Source: Acidobacteriota bacterium (GTDB taxonomy: Bacteria > Acidobacteriota > Holophagae > Thermotomaculales > Thermotomaculaceae). From it: DNA of 16,529 nucleotides. Location of the stretch: contig QMQE01000040.1 in NCBI GenBank assembly GCA_003650445.1, forward strand, positions 1-16,529, written 5' to 3'. The translations under genes and the position numbers were made by a program. Positions 14,718-16,529 of this stretch are shown here, piece after piece. Below the pieces are notes generated by a model, which worked only from the letters and a program-made list of their open reading frames with translations, had not been told where the DNA came from and searched no databases. The stretch's first letter is position 1. Each line of letters begins with the position of its first letter.

Positions 14718-15218
14718 ATGTTTACTCCGGTGTTCCAGGGGGAGCTGGACCTCCCCCTGGACAGCGATTCCTTTTTTCAGAGCCTTGAAAAGGTGGCCAG
14801 CCGGATGGGGAAAGAAGGGCGCTATACATTCTCCCGGACTTCTTCTGTCTCTGCCCGAATCTCTTCTACCCATTTGAATCCATTCGGCTACACCTTTAAT
14901 GATGCAACCCTCACCGTGGAGCCAGCGTCAGAAAAAGGAATTCACATTCGCTACCGAGTGAGCTTCATCAAATGGTTTCTGGCTATGCTCTTCCTTTCTT
15001 TTCAGATACTCATTGCCTTTTCCATTCTCATGTTCTTTTATGTTCGCCGCCTTCCATCCGGTATTCAGGGCTCTGCCCTTGTATCTTTTTTTATTGCAGT
15101 TACATTCTGGGCACTGATCTGGCCACTTGTCATGACCGTCATCTATCGGGTACTGATGGCCAGGATGTTTCGGACCCTCCTGAAAAGCATCGCCTTATTC
15201 AAACGGCTTGACAATTGA
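14718..15218 (+). CDS. Small two-helix membrane protein of unknown family
   Basis: A 166-residue protein starting three bases after the pepT stop, so it is very likely co-transcribed and possibly translationally coupled; I see no strong separate ribosome site. Residues 1-80 are soluble, with Ser/Thr-rich stretches and β-strand-like sequence (HIRYRV before the membrane). Two hydrophobic helices follow, about 85-107 and 119-141, separated by a short loop beginning with RR. The C-terminus is basic (MARMFRTLLKS...FKR). The positive charges around RR and the tail give no clear topology. I do not recognise the family. The continuous frame, membrane pattern and tight spacing support a real gene; function is unknown. 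Confidence 0.75.
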   Translation: MFTPVFQGELDLPLDSDSFFQSLEKVASRMGKEGRYTFSRTSSVSARISSTHLNPFGYTFNDATLTVEPASEKGIHIRYRVSFIKWFLAMLFLSFQILIAFSILMFFYVRRLPSGIQGSALVSFFIAVTFWALIWPLVMTVIYRVLMARMFRTLLKSIALFKRLDN

Positions 15219-15224
15219 ATCCGG

Positions 15225-15264
15225 AAAACTCCAGCTTTGAGTAGGGTAAAACCCCAGCTATTGA
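15225..15264. repeat. Imperfect direct repeat AAAACYCCAGCTWTTGA
   Basis: AAAACTCCAGCTTTGA (15225-15240) and AAAACCCCAGCTATTGA (15248-15264) differ by one substitution and one inserted base, at a spacing of about 23 bases. They lie just after the membrane-protein stop in the 173-base gap before the lipoprotein gene, about 50 bases upstream of its promoter candidate. They could be two half-sites for a regulator or simply a local duplication. Confidence 0.45.
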
Positions 15265-15315
15265 TAACTGTTAGAGAATCAAGAAAGAAAAATGACAAAA
15301 AATTTAACATATGTC

Positions 15316-15344
15316 TTTACTGGATTCCGTATGTCCGATAAAAT
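15316..15344 (+). promoter_or_regulatory. Candidate sigma-70 promoter for the small lipoprotein
   Basis: TTTACT (15316-15321, 4/6 to TTGACA), a 17-base spacer, then TAAAAT (15339-15344, 5/6 to TATAAT). Transcription would begin near 15351, leaving a leader of about 40 bases with a GGGGGT ribosome site before ATG at 15392. An alternative pair (TTGATT 15349-15354, TAAAGT 15373-15378) would start transcription inside the ribosome site, so it is less likely. Confidence 0.5.
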
Positions 15345-15391
15345 GATATTGATTTTCCGTTTTCCATCAAACTAAAGTATCGGGGGTAGAA

Positions 15392-15685
15392 ATGAAAATT
15401 CTCAAAACATTTGTCATCGTATTGGCGATTGTGTCTGCGACGTTCCTTATCGCTTGCCAGAGTAAGGCACCGGCGAAAAAAGCTGAACCGGCTAAGAAAG
15501 CACCGGCAGCAGTGGAACAAACCACTCCGGCTCCTGCAGCGGCTGTGGAAGAGGGTGCTCAAACAGAAGAAGCGGCAGAACCTGCTGCAGAAGCTGCTAC
15601 AGAAACAAAGGCAACAGAAGCGACTGAAGAAAAGGCTGAAGCTCCTAAGACTGAAGAGCCCAAAGCAGAAAACCCAAAGAAATAA
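15392..15685 (+). CDS. Small Ala/Glu/Lys/Pro-rich lipoprotein
   Basis: A 97-residue protein. A lipoprotein signal peptide (KILKTF then a hydrophobic core) ends in the lipobox LIAC, with C22 as the lipidated residue; Gln follows, so outer-membrane retention is possible. The mature 76 residues are low-complexity: Ala, Glu, Lys, Pro and Thr, starting with Lys-Pro-Ala and ending in a Lys/Glu/Pro tail, with no globular core. It should be extended and charged, perhaps spanning the periplasm or touching peptidoglycan, as similar sequences in other envelope proteins do. It is a one-gene unit: promoter candidate at 15316-15344, terminator at 15701-15737. Family not recognised; signal peptide is confident, function is not. 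Confidence 0.8.
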   Translation: MKILKTFVIVLAIVSATFLIACQSKAPAKKAEPAKKAPAAVEQTTPAPAAAVEEGAQTEEAAEPAAEAATETKATEATEEKAEAPKTEEPKAENPKK

Positions 15686-15700
15686 CACGACTCAATTGCA

Positions 15701-15737
15701 AAAAAAAGGGGGAAGGCCGTGCCTTCCCCCTTTTTTT
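15701..15737. terminator. Strong bidirectional intrinsic terminator
   Basis: GGGGGAAGGC (15708-15717) and GCCTTCCCCC (15721-15730) pair perfectly around a 3-base CGT loop, and seven A before the stem pair with seven T after it, so the structure ends transcription from both sides. It follows the lipoprotein stop by 15 bases on the plus strand and follows mqnD's stop by about 40 bases on the minus strand. It serves both convergent genes. Confidence 0.92.
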
Positions 15738-15778
15738 AACTTAGACGTTCCTGTAATCTTGCTGTGTCTTTTGTCTTT

Positions 15779-16529
15779 TCAGGGGAGGAAAATATCCTTT
15801 CGAACCCGGGGAACGGCGCCGGTTTCCACTGCTTTTTGGAATAGGAAATGAACGGCGGCCCGGCCCTCACTGCCAATGTCAATGGAGAACGGGTTGACGT
15901 AGAGATCGATGTGGGCGTCAATGACGGATTGTTCCAGTTCTTTGGCATGCTCCCGAATAAAAGGATATGTGCTTTCCCTGTCAAGAAAGGCCTGTTCCAC
16001 GGATTTTCGGAGCGCCCCGTCAAATTCCCGGCCGATTGTGTCCTTTAGTTCCCGTTTGACCGCGATGCAACCCAGCGGAATGGGATGTCCGGTAGCGGTT
16101 TCCCACCATTCTCCGAGGTCCACAATCTTTTTCAGACCCCGTTGCCGGTAGGTGAAACGGGTTTCATGGATGATGACCCCGGCATCTACCTCTCTGTCTA
16201 AAATGGCCTGTTCAATATCTGAAAAGAGCATGGGCACCACCTCGTCGCAGTCCGGACAAAAGGATTTGAACAGTAAATATGCGGTGGTATTCAGCCCCGG
16301 CACTGCCACGCGGAAATTTTTCAGTTTGTCCGGGCTTACCGGCTTTTTTGAAATAACCAGCGGGCCGCAGCCCCGGCCCAGCGCGGCACCGGCATTGAGC
16401 ATGATATATTCATCCGCCAGTTGAAAATAGGTAAAGTAGGAGAGTTTTGTTATATCTGTTTCCCGTCTTAGTGCCCAGCGATTCAGTTCCGCGATATCCC
16501 CGATTCGAAGCTCGAAGGGGAAAGGAATG
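15779..16529 (-). CDS. mqnD: 1,4-dihydroxy-6-naphthoate synthase MqnD, N-terminus cut by window edge
   Basis: MqnD converts cyclic dehypoxanthinylfutalosine to 1,4-dihydroxy-6-naphthoate in the futalosine route to menaquinone, in the cytosol. The frame stays open from the stop at 15779 to the right edge, giving 250 codons; the family is usually about 270-290 residues, so a few tens of N-terminal residues lie beyond the window. Visible landmarks: ELNRWAL and ITKLSY near the edge, the glycine-rich GAALGRGCGPL (from 16390 leftward), AVPGLNTTAYLL, and the conserved IIHE (His at about 16166-16168) with RFTYR and DLGEWWE..TG.PIPLG. No frameshift is seen. ATG at 16402 is internal, as conserved MqnD sequence continues upstream of it. 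Convergent with the lipoprotein gene and sharing its terminator. Identity firm; start not in view. Confidence 0.93.
   Translation of the reverse strand, partial: IPFPFELRIGDIAELNRWALRRETDITKLSYFTYFQLADEYIMLNAGAALGRGCGPLVISKKPVSPDKLKNFRVAVPGLNTTAYLLFKSFCPDCDEVVPMLFSDIEQAILDREVDAGVIIHETRFTYRQRGLKKIVDLGEWWETATGHPIPLGCIAVKRELKDTIGREFDGALRKSVEQAFLDRESTYPFIREHAKELEQSVIDAHIDLYVNPFSIDIGSEGRAAVHFLFQKAVETGAVPRVRKDIFLP

Noticed and set aside
15411..15851. 146-codon plus-strand open frame overlapping the lipoprotein gene
   Set aside because: It runs through the strong terminator and antisense to the end of mqnD; its Lys/Arg/Leu/Gln-rich start is a shifted reading of the low-complexity lipoprotein.
15779..16402. 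ATG at 16402 as the mqnD start
   Set aside because: The frame stays open to the window edge and the residues upstream (ELNRWAL, ITKLSY) are typical MqnD sequence, so this Met is internal.

Overview
The window suggests a diderm (Gram-negative-type) bacterium of moderate GC. Two predicted lipoproteins, a penicillin-binding protein 1C paired with an alpha-2-macroglobulin-like protease trap, and the futalosine-pathway menaquinone enzyme MqnD all fit that picture. Ser/Thr kinases fused to zinc ribbons and an FHA domain, plus a large membrane ankyrin protein, are typical of signalling-rich lineages such as Acidobacteriota, Myxococcota-like deltaproteobacteria or PVC-type bacteria. The sequence alone does not fix the phylum.

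Layout. Bases 1-330 hold no convincing gene but several short phased repeats and a perfect hairpin. Bases 331-5275 (minus strand) are a three-gene cassette joined by two 4-base stop/start overlaps: an FHA-containing Ser/Thr kinase, a second kinase with an N-terminal zinc ribbon, and a single-pass membrane protein with two ankyrin blocks. Bases 5434-13351 (minus strand) are the pair yfhM-like alpha-2-macroglobulin then pbpC. Divergent from it, on the plus strand, are pepT (13479-14714) and, 3 bases later, a small two-helix membrane protein. A stand-alone Ala/Glu/Lys/Pro-rich lipoprotein (15392-15685) has a good promoter candidate and a strong terminator that also faces the convergent mqnD. mqnD enters from the right edge and lacks its N-terminus.

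How they work together. The macroglobulin and PBP1C are a known pairing, thought to join protease trapping at the cell surface with peptidoglycan repair. The two kinases and the ankyrin protein are almost certainly co-translated, and I infer a phospho-signalling module in which two cytosolic kinases act with a membrane protein whose ankyrin repeats are predicted to lie outside the cytoplasm. That cassette is the best candidate here for an undescribed system, but its function is unknown. PepT, MqnD and the small lipoprotein look like separate housekeeping or envelope units.
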